This document shows positions 35,670-44,170 of a stretch of DNA of 64,000 nucleotides, in pieces. Every line of letters begins with the position of its first letter. Position 1 is the stretch's first letter. The DNA is from JBGTFE01 sp036403235 (GTDB lineage Bacteria > Acidobacteriota > Blastocatellia > Pyrinomonadales > Pyrinomonadaceae), in contig DASWRI010000067.1 in the NCBI GenBank assembly GCA_036403235.1, positions 1 to 64,000 on the forward strand, written 5' to 3'. The translations under genes were made by a program, and so were the position numbers. A model generated the notes under the pieces. That model was not told where the DNA came from, did not search any database, and saw only the letters and a program-made list of their open reading frames with translations.

Positions 35670-36539
35670 ATGCAAGTTTTACTCGCGGATGAATATGGAT
35701 TTTGTTTCGGCGTCGAACGCGCCGTCGAGATGGTCGAAGAAGCGCTCCAGACCGGTGATACGGTTCGCACGCTCGGGCCGCTGATTCACAACGACCAGGA
35801 AATGCAGCGTCTGGCCGGCGAAGGCGTTTCGACGATTTCCGAGCCCGTTCAAATCAAGCGCGGCGAGACGGCCGTCATTCGCGCGCACGGCGTAACGCCT
35901 GAAGTCCAGCGCGAACTGGAAGAAAAAGCGTCGAAAGTGGTCGATGCGACGTGCCCGTTCGTGACGCGCGTGCAAAAACTGGCTTCGCGCGCGGCGAACG
36001 AAAACCGGCACGTCGTCGTCGTCGGAAACCCCGACCATCCGGAAATGATTGGCGTCAAGGGCTACGCGCCCGAACACGCTTTTGTCGTCAAAGACGCCAG
36101 CGAAATCGCCAATCTTCCGCAGCTTAATAATCCGCTGGTCGTTTCGCAGACGACGATAAAGCTCCAGACTTTTCTTGATGCGGCCGAAGCCGTCCGCGCC
36201 AAAGCCGTCGGCGAAACGCAGGTCGTCAACACGATTTGCTCGGCGACGCGCGACCGGCAGGACGCGGCGCGCGCTTTGGCCGGCGAAGTCGACGCGTTTT
36301 ATATTATCGGCGGAAATCATTCGTCAAATAGCCGCAAACTGCTTTCGGTCTGCCGGGAACAATGCGAAAAAAGTTTTCTGATTGAAACGCCCGAAGAAAT
36401 AAATGCGGAAGATTTGCACGGCGCAAACAGAGTCGGCGTGACGGCGGGCGCCTCGACGCCGAACTGGCTGATTGAAAAAGTCGTCAAACGTCTGGAAAAA
36501 ATCGGCGTGCAGATTGAAAACGATTTATCTTTGAGCTGA
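35670..36539 (+). CDS. ispH: 4-Hydroxy-3-methylbut-2-enyl diphosphate reductase
   Basis: 289 residues, typical length. Three conserved iron-sulfur cysteines: GFCFGVERAV (C12), VDATCPFVTRV near 95 and NTICSATRDRQ near 190. TxxS motifs GGNHSSNSRKL and GVTAGASTPNWL are present. It performs the last step of the MEP pathway to IPP and DMAPP in the cytosol. The ATG at 35670 has no clear Shine-Dalgarno. It follows the helicase C-half by 85 bases and ends at a strong terminator. Confidence 0.95.
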   Translation: MQVLLADEYGFCFGVERAVEMVEEALQTGDTVRTLGPLIHNDQEMQRLAGEGVSTISEPVQIKRGETAVIRAHGVTPEVQRELEEKASKVVDATCPFVTRVQKLASRAANENRHVVVVGNPDHPEMIGVKGYAPEHAFVVKDASEIANLPQLNNPLVVSQTTIKLQTFLDAAEAVRAKAVGETQVVNTICSATRDRQDAARALAGEVDAFYIIGGNHSSNSRKLLSVCREQCEKSFLIETPEEINAEDLHGANRVGVTAGASTPNWLIEKVVKRLEKIGVQIENDLSLS

Positions 36540-36560
36540 TATTTTTCGAATTTACAAAAA

Positions 36561-36600
36561 ACAAAAAGGCGGGCGATTCGTAAAGCGCCCGCCTTTTTGT
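36561..36600. terminator. Bidirectional rho-independent terminator
   Basis: Perfect 15-base arms ACAAAAAGGCGGGCG and CGCCCGCCTTTTTGT around a ten-base loop, with A and T runs on both sides. It serves ispH (plus) and the convergent glycine-zipper gene (minus). Confidence 0.92.
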
Positions 36601-36614
36601 TTTTTAAAGTAAAA

Positions 36615-37349
36615 CTACGGATTTACTTCGGTAAATTTCGGCATTGAAATCGCCTGATTCAGATAAATGCCGAACTCGGTGCCGGATTTGACCTGCGCTT
36701 CTTCGCCTTTGGTCAGTCTCTCGCCGAGAAGACCGCCGCCCGCGCCCAGAATGCCGCCGATAATCGCACCTTTCGTGCCGCCGATGGCGCCGCCCAGGAT
36801 TGCGCCGCCGGCCGCGCCGCCGCCGATAAAGATGAGCTTGTCATTTTTTCGGTCGTCGCCGGACGCGTTGCCTTCGTTATCGCTTTTCGCTTTTTTGGTG
36901 TCCAAATCGGTCAGCGAGCCGTTTATCGCGCGCACGGCGCCGTTCGGCAATTGAACCGAGATAAAACTGACGCCGATGGTGCCCGGGTCGCCGCCTTTTT
37001 TCGCCGGCGTCACGGCATCGACCCGTCCCGTTACCTTGCTTCCCGTCGGAATGACGATGACGCCCGTGCTCGAATAAACCGGTTCGGTGACGGTCGTCGT
37101 AAATCTATCGCCGACGCGCGCCGTTTTCGAACTCAGCGTTTCGTTCATACGGACGCGGAAAACTTCGCCCTTTTGAACCGTATATAACGACACAACCGGC
37201 TTTTTAACGACCGTCGTTCTTTTGACGACCGTCGTCTTTTTGCGAATGACCGGTTTTTTTCTTCTCTGCGCCAGCGCATCGGTCGCGCCCAAAATCAGAA
37301 ATATTCCCAACATCGCCGCTAAAAATCTGAAACTAAATAAGTTTTTCAT
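36615..37349 (-). CDS. Secreted protein with glycine-zipper segment
   Basis: 244 residues from the ATG at 37349; an in-frame GTG at 37358 lies within the Shine-Dalgarno GAGGTGGAG and is rejected. Signal peptide 1-28 (FSFRFLAAMLGIFLILGATDALA). A basic Lys/Val-rich stretch follows (KKTTVVKRTTVVKK). A beta domain (55-130) reads VQKGEVFRVRMNETLSSKTARVGDRF, and a glycine-zipper with GGGAAGGAILGGAIGG and GIIGGILGAGGG lies near 170-205, which can insert in or stick to membranes. Likely an envelope protein; exact role unknown. Confidence 0.8.
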   Translation of the reverse strand: MKNLFSFRFLAAMLGIFLILGATDALAQRRKKPVIRKKTTVVKRTTVVKKPVVSLYTVQKGEVFRVRMNETLSSKTARVGDRFTTTVTEPVYSSTGVIVIPTGSKVTGRVDAVTPAKKGGDPGTIGVSFISVQLPNGAVRAINGSLTDLDTKKAKSDNEGNASGDDRKNDKLIFIGGGAAGGAILGGAIGGTKGAIIGGILGAGGGLLGERLTKGEEAQVKSGTEFGIYLNQAISMPKFTEVNP

Positions 37350-37594
37350 TTTCTCCACCTCGTCTCTTTTATTAAACTCCAGCTAAAAACGCTTTCGGCG
37401 TTAATCGCCTGTAAGACGTTTTCACCATTCCAATCGTTGTCCGTTTTTGTTCGGACATCTCATACCGCTTTAGATAAGATTAGCATTTTCAACGGATAAA
37501 ATAAAAAATCGATTTTTTTTCAAAAATTTTCTTGAAAACACGATTTATTAGGCGTATAGTAAAGCAACTATTACATTTCGTTTCTCTCGTTACG

Positions 37595-37630
37595 ATTTGC
37601 CCCTAGCCCTTGAAAAGGTTAGGGGTAAAT
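37595..37630 (+). promoter_or_regulatory. Hairpin in the leader of the DUF5658 gene
   Basis: Stem ATTTGCCCCTAGCC with GGTTAGGGGTAAAT, fully paired if two G-U pairs are allowed, loop CTTGAAAA. It is 50 bases before the start codon at 37680. The gap 37350-37679 (330 bases) is otherwise AT-rich with no gene seen. It could be a leader regulatory structure or a terminator-like fold; no T run follows. Confidence 0.5.
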
Positions 37631-37679
37631 CTCTTAAAGAGAATAGTTTAACAAGTTTTTTCAGGGGATTTCTCTTTTT

Positions 37680-38045
37680 ATGTCATTGTCCGTTCAAACT
37701 TTCCTGCTTTTCACGCTAAATTTTTTAGACGCAATTTTGACTATTTACTGGGTTGAGAAAGGTTTTGCTTCGGAAGGAAATCAATTAATGGCAGGATTGC
37801 TCGACATCGGCGTTCTGCCTTTTTTAATAGTCAAAATCGCGGTCGGCGCGGTCGCGTCGGTCGTGCTCTGGCGCTGGGGAAATCTGCAGCTCGCGAAATA
37901 CGGTCTGGCCGTCGCGCTGGCGGTCTATGTTTGTCTGATGGGCGTTCACGTTTTTACCGGGCTGGTCGGTTTCGGAGTTATCTCCGATAACTTTATGAGC
38001 AACGTTTCGCTCTGGTCGAATCAGGCCTTTGCCTTTTTCGCCTAA
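37680..38045 (+). CDS. DUF5658-like small membrane protein
   Basis: 121 residues with about three to four membrane helices. The N-terminal pattern FTLNFLDAILTIYWVEKGFASEGNQLM matches the DUF5658 family, in which a conserved Asp in helix 1 and an N-x-LM motif precede helix 2. Function unknown. Terminated by its own hairpin, so a single-gene transcript. Confidence 0.8.
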   Translation: MSLSVQTFLLFTLNFLDAILTIYWVEKGFASEGNQLMAGLLDIGVLPFLIVKIAVGAVASVVLWRWGNLQLAKYGLAVALAVYVCLMGVHVFTGLVGFGVISDNFMSNVSLWSNQAFAFFA

Positions 38046-38063
38046 ATTCTCTTAATCTTTAAT

Positions 38064-38109
38064 AAAACGGTTTCGTTGTTTCATCGGGTGAAACAAGAAG
38101 CCGTTTTTT
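38064..38109 (+). terminator. Rho-independent terminator
   Basis: Arms AAAACGGTTTCGTTGTTTCA and TGAAACAAGAAGCCGTTTTT with a short CGGG loop; T run at the end. Ends the DUF5658 transcript. Confidence 0.85.
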
Positions 38110-38199
38110 TTCGTATCTTCTGACACAACTTTCGGTTGATGATTTCGCATCAAAACAATGAAAAATTTTGAAATTTTAACGAATAGGAAGTAAGTCATT

Positions 38200-39420
38200 A
38201 TGTCGCAAAAAGCATTATATCAATTATCAGCGCGTCAAATTTTATTACTGGCTTTTGCTTCGGCGCTCATCGCGATCGGAGTAACGTTTTTCTTAGTTAA
38301 CTTCGGCAATATGTTTCAGCCGAAAGACGCCAACGTCGCTTTGGCCGAGGAGTCGACCGTTCCGGCGGGAATTTCGAATCCGACGGCTGTCAGCGACGAG
38401 CAAAACAGCATCGAAGTTTACAAAACGCTCGCGCCGGGCGTGGCGTTTATTACCTCGACCGTTTATCAGGAAGATTATTTCGGCGGCGTGCAGGAAGGAA
38501 AAGGCTCGGGCTCGGGCTCGGTGATTGACAATCAGGGTCATATTCTGACGAATTATCACGTTATCGAAGACGCCCAGAAATTAACCGTCAGCTTCGGCGG
38601 AGACAAAACTTATCCGGCGCGCGTCATCGGCGGCGACCCGGACACGGATTTGGCCGTTATTCAAATCGACGCGCCGAAAGAAGGATTGACCGTCGTTCCG
38701 CTCGGCGATTCGGACTCGCTCTCGGTCGGGCAGAAAGTTCTGGCCATCGGAAATCCGTTCGGTCTCGACAGAACTTTGACGACCGGCGTTATTTCCGGCC
38801 TTCAGCGCCCGATTCGCTCGGTTGCCGTTCCCGGAGCGCCGAACGGTCGCGTTATCGAAGGTGCGATTCAAACCGACGCTTCGATTAATCCGGGCAACTC
38901 CGGCGGCCCGCTGCTCGATAAATTCGGCCGGATGATTGGCATCAACTCGCAGATTCTCTCGCGTTCGGGCGGCTCGGTCGGCGTCGGTTTCGCGATTCCG
39001 GTCAGCATCGCCAAGCGCGTCATACCGCAGCTTCTGCAATACGGCGAAGTTCGTCGTCCGAAGCTCGGCATCGACGGCCTGAGCGTCGAACAGCTGACGC
39101 AGCAGGGCGCGGCTCTGCCGGTTGAAAAAGGAATTCTGATTCGCGGCGTCGCGCCGGGAACTCCGGCGGCGGTTTCGGGTCTGCGCGGTCTTTCCAGAGG
39201 CGGCAGCGGCGAAGTCGCCATCGGCGATATCATCACGACGATTGACGGTCAGGCGGTCGGCGATTTGGACGACCTTTACCGGATTCTCGATAAAAAACAA
39301 TTCGGCGATACGGTTCAGGTCGAAGTTTTCAGAGACGGCAAAACCGTCGCCGTTCCCGTCAAGTTGACGCCGCTTCAGCAAAAACAGCAGCCGACGGGTC
39401 GCCCGGCGGGCCGCTTCTAA
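38200..39420 (+). CDS. HtrA/DegP-type serine protease with one PDZ domain
   Basis: 406 residues. A membrane anchor at about 13-33 (ILLLAFASALIAIGVTFFLV) places the protease in the periplasm. The trypsin-like triad is intact: H120 (GHILTNYHVIED), D150 (DPDTDLAVIQID) and S224 (NPGNSGGPLLD). One PDZ domain occupies about 290-395 (GILIRGVAPGTPAAVSGLRG.., IITTIDGQAVGDLDDLYRILD). A Gly/Ser-rich loop (EGKGSGSGSVID) precedes the catalytic histidine. It likely degrades misfolded envelope proteins or acts in a stress pathway. A clear terminator follows. Confidence 0.93.
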   Translation: MSQKALYQLSARQILLLAFASALIAIGVTFFLVNFGNMFQPKDANVALAEESTVPAGISNPTAVSDEQNSIEVYKTLAPGVAFITSTVYQEDYFGGVQEGKGSGSGSVIDNQGHILTNYHVIEDAQKLTVSFGGDKTYPARVIGGDPDTDLAVIQIDAPKEGLTVVPLGDSDSLSVGQKVLAIGNPFGLDRTLTTGVISGLQRPIRSVAVPGAPNGRVIEGAIQTDASINPGNSGGPLLDKFGRMIGINSQILSRSGGSVGVGFAIPVSIAKRVIPQLLQYGEVRRPKLGIDGLSVEQLTQQGAALPVEKGILIRGVAPGTPAAVSGLRGLSRGGSGEVAIGDIITTIDGQAVGDLDDLYRILDKKQFGDTVQVEVFRDGKTVAVPVKLTPLQQKQQPTGRPAGRF

Positions 39421-39435
39421 ACTCGTTTTGAGAAA

Positions 39436-39478
39436 ACAAAATGCGCGGACAAAGATTCGTTTGTCCGCGCATTTTTGT
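39436..39478 (+). terminator. Rho-independent terminator
   Basis: Arms ACAAAATGCGCGGACAAA and TTTGTCCGCGCATTTTTGT around a six-base loop. Just after the HtrA-type gene. Confidence 0.92.
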
Positions 39479-39498
39479 GTTAATCTGTCATTTCTTTT

Positions 39499-39747
39499 AT
39501 GGAACGCGCCGAGCTCAACGATTTTTACAACGCGGGTTTCGGCTGGATTTGCCGCCGCTGCGAGCGCGATTTGAAAATACGGACGGGCGTTTCCGATTCA
39601 AACCAGTCGCGTCTGATGAGCGAAGGCGAAGCCGAAAGCAAACAGCCCGCGCTTTCGAGCGTCGCGCTGGCAAAATGGAATGATAAAGAGCAGAGAACTT
39701 TAATCTGCCCGCGCTGCGGAATCACTGAGCTTGCGGATAAATTTTAA
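39499..39747 (+). CDS. Small zinc-ribbon protein
   Basis: 82 residues with CRRC near residue 18 and CPRC near 70, a split zinc ribbon with a disordered Ser/Glu-rich middle. Begins MERAELNDFYNAGFGWICRRCE. No named family. The ATG at 39499 lacks a strong ribosome site. Flanked by a terminator and a large palindrome. Confidence 0.7.
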   Translation: MERAELNDFYNAGFGWICRRCERDLKIRTGVSDSNQSRLMSEGEAESKQPALSSVALAKWNDKEQRTLICPRCGITELADKF

Positions 39748-39751
39748 GGAA

Positions 39752-39826
39752 TTTTACCACACAGACACGGAGACACAGAGATTTTTATTTAATTTTTCTC
39801 TGTGCCTCCGTGCCTGTGTGGTAAAA
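39752..39826. repeat. ACAGAG-unit palindrome with 29-base arms
   Basis: Left arm TTTTACCACACAGACACGG then AGACACAGAG; right arm CTCTGTGCCTCCGTGCC then TGTGTGGTAAAA. Two mismatches. Same inner layer as the elements at 4209 and 6841. It overlaps the leader of the methyltransferase at 39834. Confidence 0.85.
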
Positions 39827-39833
39827 AATATAT

Positions 39834-40382
39834 ATGAAAGTTCTCGATGTCGGCTGCGGTACAAACAAACAAAAGGGCGCGATTGGTCTTGATAATAATC
39901 CGCGCACGGCGGCCGACGTTATTCACGATTTGGGCGACGTTCCGTATCCTTTTGCCGACGACGAGTTTGACGAGATAATCTCGCGTCACGCTGTCGAGCA
40001 TATTCCCGACGTGATGGCTTTTATCACGGAGCTTTACCGCATCACCAGAAACGGCGGGCGCATCAGGCTCGTCACGCCGCACTACACAAATCCGGACTGG
40101 GCGACCGACCCGACGCATCGAAATCAATTTAACTCGTATTCGTTCAACGTCTTCGTTCCGGCGAAGCAGAATTTTGCTTTTTACACCGACGTAAAATTGA
40201 AACCGATTCGGACATACGTTTCGCTGGCCAATCTGTGGCGCGCGCTCGGCATCGAATTTCTGGTCAATCTCGACCAGAAATCGCCGCGCCTGAGGTTTAC
40301 GAGAAAATTCTGGGAGCATTATTTGAGCTATATTTTTCGCGGCAAGGAGCTGCATTTCGAGTTTGAAGTGATTAAAGAGTGA
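39834..40382 (+). CDS. Class I SAM-dependent methyltransferase
   Basis: 182 residues of the type-11 methyltransferase fold: motif I KVLDVGCGTNKQKGAIGLD at the very start, motif II-like DLGDVPYPFADDEFDEIIS, then RHAVEHIPDVMAFITELYRI and the post-motif GGRIRLVTPHYTNPDW. It lacks an N-terminal extension. Substrate unknown; the family often modifies small molecules or glycans. The ATG comes eight bases after the palindromic element. Confidence 0.85.
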   Translation: MKVLDVGCGTNKQKGAIGLDNNPRTAADVIHDLGDVPYPFADDEFDEIISRHAVEHIPDVMAFITELYRITRNGGRIRLVTPHYTNPDWATDPTHRNQFNSYSFNVFVPAKQNFAFYTDVKLKPIRTYVSLANLWRALGIEFLVNLDQKSPRLRFTRKFWEHYLSYIFRGKELHFEFEVIKE

Positions 40383-40508
40383 AAAATGAAAAATTGAAGA
40401 AATATTCCCAAACTTTTCGCTTCACTTCGCGGCCAACTTTTTCGCGGCTCGGAATCATCTCTACTCTTGATACAATTTGTCCGGACTTTAATTCAAAAGA
40501 GGTTTTTA

Positions 40509-41549
40509 ATGAAAAGTAAATTTTTCGCTTTGTTCGTCGCCTGCGCGATTGTCTTAAATACGGTCGGCGCGGCGTTTGCCGATACAAAATCGAGTAAAAC
40601 TCAAAACGGCCTGCTCGCGCTTCTGCCCGCGTCCGATGCGGTCGTCGCCGTGGACGCGAAACGGTTTTTCAATGTCGCGCTTCCGCAGATTTTGTCCGGC
40701 AACAAGGAAATGCTCGATGAAATCAACGGTAAAATCGACGATTTCAAAGCCAAAACGAGCATCGACATCAGGCAGTTCGAACAAATTGCCGTCGGCGTCG
40801 CCGCCAAACAAGTCTCCGAGACCGTCACGGATTTTGAGCCGATTGTGCTGGCGCGCGGAAACTTCAGACCGAGCTCGCTCGTGACGCTCGCCAAATACGC
40901 TTCGAGCGGAACCTACCGGGAAGAAAAAATCGGCAACCGAATCGTTTATATTTTTTCGGCAAAAGAAATTGTCGAGAAAAACAAACCGAGCACGAAAAGC
41001 TCTCTGATTCAGAAAGTGCTCGATAAAATTCTGCCGCATCTCGACGGCGAAACGGCCGTCACAGCTTACGACGATAATACTTTAGCTTTCGGCAAGCTCG
41101 ACCGCCTGCGGCTGCTGCTGACCGACAGCAAATCGCGCGTCGATGCCAATCTTTTATCTCTGGCCAACCGCCATCCGAACGCCGTTTTGAGTTTCGCGGC
41201 CAATCTGCCGAAAGGATTTTCGAGCATCATCGATATGGACGACGACGAGCTCGGGCAAAGTCTCGACGCCATCAGGCAGATAAACGGAATGATGGACGTT
41301 GCGGGCGAAAATACAATCGTCTCGTTTACGGCGAAAACGCTCGAAACAAAACAGGCCGAAACTCTGCTTAAAAATGTGACGGATTTGCGCGAAGTCGGCA
41401 AAATTCTGCTCGGAAGCTCGAAAGGCGAGGACAAAAAAGTCTATGCGCGAATGCTCGAAAACATAAAAATCGCGCGCAGCGGCAGCGAGGTGACGTTCGA
41501 TTTGCAAATTCCGCAAACCGACATCAATGTTTTAATCGGCGCAAAATAA
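40509..41549 (+). CDS. Secreted hypothetical protein
   Basis: 346 residues from the ATG at 40509, with AAGAGGT just upstream; an earlier in-frame ATG at 40467 is rejected because the signal peptide MKSKFFALFVACAIVLNTVGAAFA begins here. The mature part is a single globular domain of strands and helices: LLALLPASDAVVAVDAKRFFNVALPQIL, ANRHPNAVLSFAANLPKGF and IPQTDINVLIGAK. It resembles the secreted DUF3352-like proteins of Planctomycetes and Acidobacteria in which a substrate-like pocket is absent, but this match is only by feel. Confidence 0.75.
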   Translation: MKSKFFALFVACAIVLNTVGAAFADTKSSKTQNGLLALLPASDAVVAVDAKRFFNVALPQILSGNKEMLDEINGKIDDFKAKTSIDIRQFEQIAVGVAAKQVSETVTDFEPIVLARGNFRPSSLVTLAKYASSGTYREEKIGNRIVYIFSAKEIVEKNKPSTKSSLIQKVLDKILPHLDGETAVTAYDDNTLAFGKLDRLRLLLTDSKSRVDANLLSLANRHPNAVLSFAANLPKGFSSIIDMDDDELGQSLDAIRQINGMMDVAGENTIVSFTAKTLETKQAETLLKNVTDLREVGKILLGSSKGEDKKVYARMLENIKIARSGSEVTFDLQIPQTDINVLIGAK

Positions 41550-41573
41550 ATCATTTATCTACTTGAAAATTTC

Positions 41574-41606
41574 GGGCTGTCGGAAAATAATTTCTGACAG
41601 TCCTTT
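41574..41606 (+). terminator. Rho-independent terminator
   Basis: Stem GGGCTGTCGGAAA with TTTCTGACAGTCC and then seven T's, seated between the secreted unknown and dacB. Confidence 0.82.
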
Positions 41607-41620
41607 TTTTATTAAACCAG

Positions 41621-43321
41621 ATGAAAAATAAAAATTACCAATTAAAATTAGCCGGAGTTTTGGCTTTTGCAATCGCCTGCTTCAGCCTTAATTTCGGAAT
41701 TACGACCGCCGCGCAAAGTAATAACCGGCAGAGAGTCATCGAAAAAACGACGCCGACGCCGAAACAAACGCCGACCGCCGTGCCGACCAAGCCGACGGCC
41801 ACCGCTACCCCGACGCTGAGCCCGATTGCGTCGCCGACGCCCGTCTCGGTTCAAACTCTGGCCGATTTGCAGGCGCGGATTCGCGTCGCGCTGCTGCGGC
41901 CCGAGCTGCGGCGGGGACAGGTCGGTCTGAAAATCGCTTCGCTTGATACCGGCAAAACGATTTACGAAGAAAACGCCGAAAAATATTTTATGCCCGCGTC
42001 GAATATGAAAAGCTTCACCATCGCGACGGCGCTCGAAAAACTTTCGCCGGATTTTCGTTTTATAACGAGCGTTTACTCATCGGCAAAACCCGATGCGAGC
42101 GGCGTTGTCAGAGGTTTGGCGATTTACGGGCGCGGCGACGTCTCGTTTTCGGCTGGATTTAATGACGGCGATTATTATAAAGGACTGGAGGCTCTGGCGG
42201 ACAAAATCGTGCAGGCGGGCGTCAAAAAAATCGATGGCGACCTCGTCGGCGACGAAAGCTATTTTAACGGAAACCCGATTCCGGGCGGCTGGGAATGGGA
42301 CGATTTGCAGTGGTATTACGGCGCGGAAATCTCGGCGCTCGGCGTCAACGATAACGCCGTCGATTTGAGCGTCAAACCAAGCGCGGTCAACTCCTTATGC
42401 GCCGTTCAAATTTTGCCCGTCAATTCGATTGTAAAAATCAACAATACGTGCGTCACCGCCGCTTCGGGCACGAAACGCGACATTCAGGTGACAAAAAAAC
42501 TGAATCAAAACATCATCGAAATTTCCGGCACGATGCCCGCCGACGACAAAGGCTACGCGGGCAGCCTGACCGTTTCGCATCCTTCCGAGCTTTTCGTCGA
42601 GCTTCTGCGGCAGGTTCTGGAGAAAAAAGGCGTCGTCGTGACCGGGCGCAGCCGCGTCATCGGAGTAAAGGAAAAAGCGATGCTGGCGGTTGCTTCGCAA
42701 TTGCCGCCGGTTGAAGTCGCGCGGCTCGAATCGGTGCCGCTGAGCGTCGTCGCCGCCAAAACGATGAAGCCGAGCAACAACACATACACCGAGACGATTC
42801 TCTGGACGCTCGGTCAGGAAGGCCGGGGCGCAACGATTACAAACGTGACGACCGCCGCCAATCCATATCTGAATCCGAAGGCGACGAGCGCGGAAAAAGG
42901 ATTGTTTGTCGTCCAGAATTTTCTGCGCGAAGTCGGAATTTCGGCCGACAGCGTGGTTCAATGGGACGGAAGCGGGCTTTCGCGGCACAATCTCGTCACG
43001 CCCGGCTCGCTCGTGCAGCTTTACACGTATATGGCGAAACAAAGCCGTTTTTCTTTGGTCTGGCAAAATTCACTGACCATCGCCGGCGTTGACGGAACTT
43101 TGCAGAATCGCTTTAAGGGAACGCCGGCCGCCGGAAACGTGCGCGGGAAAACCGGCACGATTGACCAGGTTTCGGCGCTGTCGGGTTATGTCACGACGAC
43201 GGCGGGCGAAAAACTGGTTTTCTCGATTTTGGTCAACGAAGTTCCCGACTCAAAAGCGCGCGTCGGAACGATTGATATGATTGTCAACGCGCTGGCCAGC
43301 TTTAACGGAAAAACAAATTAA
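41621..43321 (+). CDS. dacB: D-alanyl-D-alanine carboxypeptidase/endopeptidase, PBP4 type (S13)
   Basis: 566 residues. Signal peptide 1-31 (LAGVLAFAIACFSLNFGITTAA), then a Thr/Pro-rich spacer (TPTPKQTPTAVPTKPTATAT) of about 45 residues. The penicillin-binding motifs are SxxK at S127-K130 (MPASNMKSF), SxN in KPSNNTYTETIL and KTG in VRGKTGTIDQVSALSG. S13 enzymes trim stem-peptide D-Ala and cleave cross-links in the periplasm. A tail of the same operon-free type; mpl, which recycles the released peptide, is encoded on the other strand at 44.2 kb. Confidence 0.94.
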   Translation: MKNKNYQLKLAGVLAFAIACFSLNFGITTAAQSNNRQRVIEKTTPTPKQTPTAVPTKPTATATPTLSPIASPTPVSVQTLADLQARIRVALLRPELRRGQVGLKIASLDTGKTIYEENAEKYFMPASNMKSFTIATALEKLSPDFRFITSVYSSAKPDASGVVRGLAIYGRGDVSFSAGFNDGDYYKGLEALADKIVQAGVKKIDGDLVGDESYFNGNPIPGGWEWDDLQWYYGAEISALGVNDNAVDLSVKPSAVNSLCAVQILPVNSIVKINNTCVTAASGTKRDIQVTKKLNQNIIEISGTMPADDKGYAGSLTVSHPSELFVELLRQVLEKKGVVVTGRSRVIGVKEKAMLAVASQLPPVEVARLESVPLSVVAAKTMKPSNNTYTETILWTLGQEGRGATITNVTTAANPYLNPKATSAEKGLFVVQNFLREVGISADSVVQWDGSGLSRHNLVTPGSLVQLYTYMAKQSRFSLVWQNSLTIAGVDGTLQNRFKGTPAAGNVRGKTGTIDQVSALSGYVTTTAGEKLVFSILVNEVPDSKARVGTIDMIVNALASFNGKTN

Positions 43322-43328
43322 GGGAAAA

Positions 43329-43389
43329 GTGATGAGGGACAAGTGACGAGAGAAAGATTTTTCTTATCTCACTCATCACTTGTCCCTCT
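43329..43389. repeat. Stem-loop between convergent dacB and RRM gene
   Basis: Arms GATGAGGGACAAGTGACGAG and CTCACTCATCACTTGTCCCTC, built of GTGATGAG/GGGACAAG units. Sits between convergent stops at 43321 and 43409. Confidence 0.75.
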
Positions 43390-43408
43390 TTACTTAGCTC
43401 TAAAAATA

Positions 43409-43816
43409 TTACCAGCGCGAATAGCCGCCACCGCCGCCACCGCCGCGATTTCCACCGCCTCCGCCTCCGCCACGACCGCCTCCGCCGCCATAACCGCCGC
43501 GTCCGCCACCACCACCGCCGCCGCGATTGCCGCCGCGACCACCGCCGCTGCCACCGCCACCGCCGTCTTCACGAGGGCGCGCTTCGTTGACGACCAGACT
43601 GCGGCCTTCAAAATCATGGCCGTTAAATTGTTCGATGGCCGCCATCGCTTCTTCGGAAGACGCCATTTCGACGAATCCGAATCCGCGCGAGCGTCCGGTG
43701 TCACGGTCTTCAATCACTTTAGCTGATTCGACCGTTCCGGCCTGCGCGAAATAATCCTGTAAATCGTCGCTTGTGACGCTGAATGACAAGTTTCCAACAT
43801 ATAGTTTTGTACTCAT
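43409..43816 (-). CDS. RRM RNA-binding protein with glycine-rich tail
   Basis: 135 residues. A single RRM domain fills 1-82: RNP2 KLYVGNLSF and RNP1 RSRGFGFVEM. The tail (83-135) is almost all Gly with Arg and Tyr (GGGGGSGGGRGGNRGG..), as in cyanobacterial Rbp and plant glycine-rich RNA-binding proteins. It likely acts as a cold- or stress-responsive RNA chaperone. The start is ATG at 43816 with AGGAAA nearby. A leader of some 230 bases precedes it. Confidence 0.93.
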   Translation of the reverse strand: MSTKLYVGNLSFSVTSDDLQDYFAQAGTVESAKVIEDRDTGRSRGFGFVEMASSEEAMAAIEQFNGHDFEGRSLVVNEARPREDGGGGGSGGGRGGNRGGGGGGGRGGYGGGGGRGGGGGGGNRGGGGGGGYSRW

Positions 43817-44170
43817 TTTTTTTCCTAATTAAACTTGAATGAAGCAAAAGACAGGCTAGAAATTTACAGGATGGAAAACTCTTTAAAACTCTTTTTCTAC
43901 CTAGATGCGACACGCCCGACTTTTCACGTAAAACCGCAAGAAATGCTTCTGAAACTTCTACCAAACTCTCTACCGAACCGAACATCGTCGCTATCTATCT
44001 TGAACGGGCGCATCTACCGGAGACGCCTGAGAGCAAAACTTGAGTAAGTATGCCTTTTTTTTATAATTTAGGCAAGAAGAAATTAGGGCCAAAAGCAAAA
44101 GTAAAAAGGTAAAAGGCGGGAATAAATATTTTCGTTTTCACCTTTATTTTTATTTATTTCTTTACTACTT
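43817..44170 (-). other. Gene-free gap: leader of the RRM gene plus tandem-unit repeat
   Basis: 354 bases without a convincing gene. The 43817-44060 part is upstream of the RRM gene and could be a long 5' leader, as seen for cold-regulated RNA-binding proteins. The 44085-44170 part is another AAAGTAAAAAGG/CCTTTTTAC-type repeat just after the mpl stop. Short open frames there are discounted. Confidence 0.5.

Noticed and set aside
43835..44047. A 70-codon plus-strand frame in the gap beside the RRM gene
   Set aside because: No domain, weak start, and it lies opposite the probable leader of the RRM gene.
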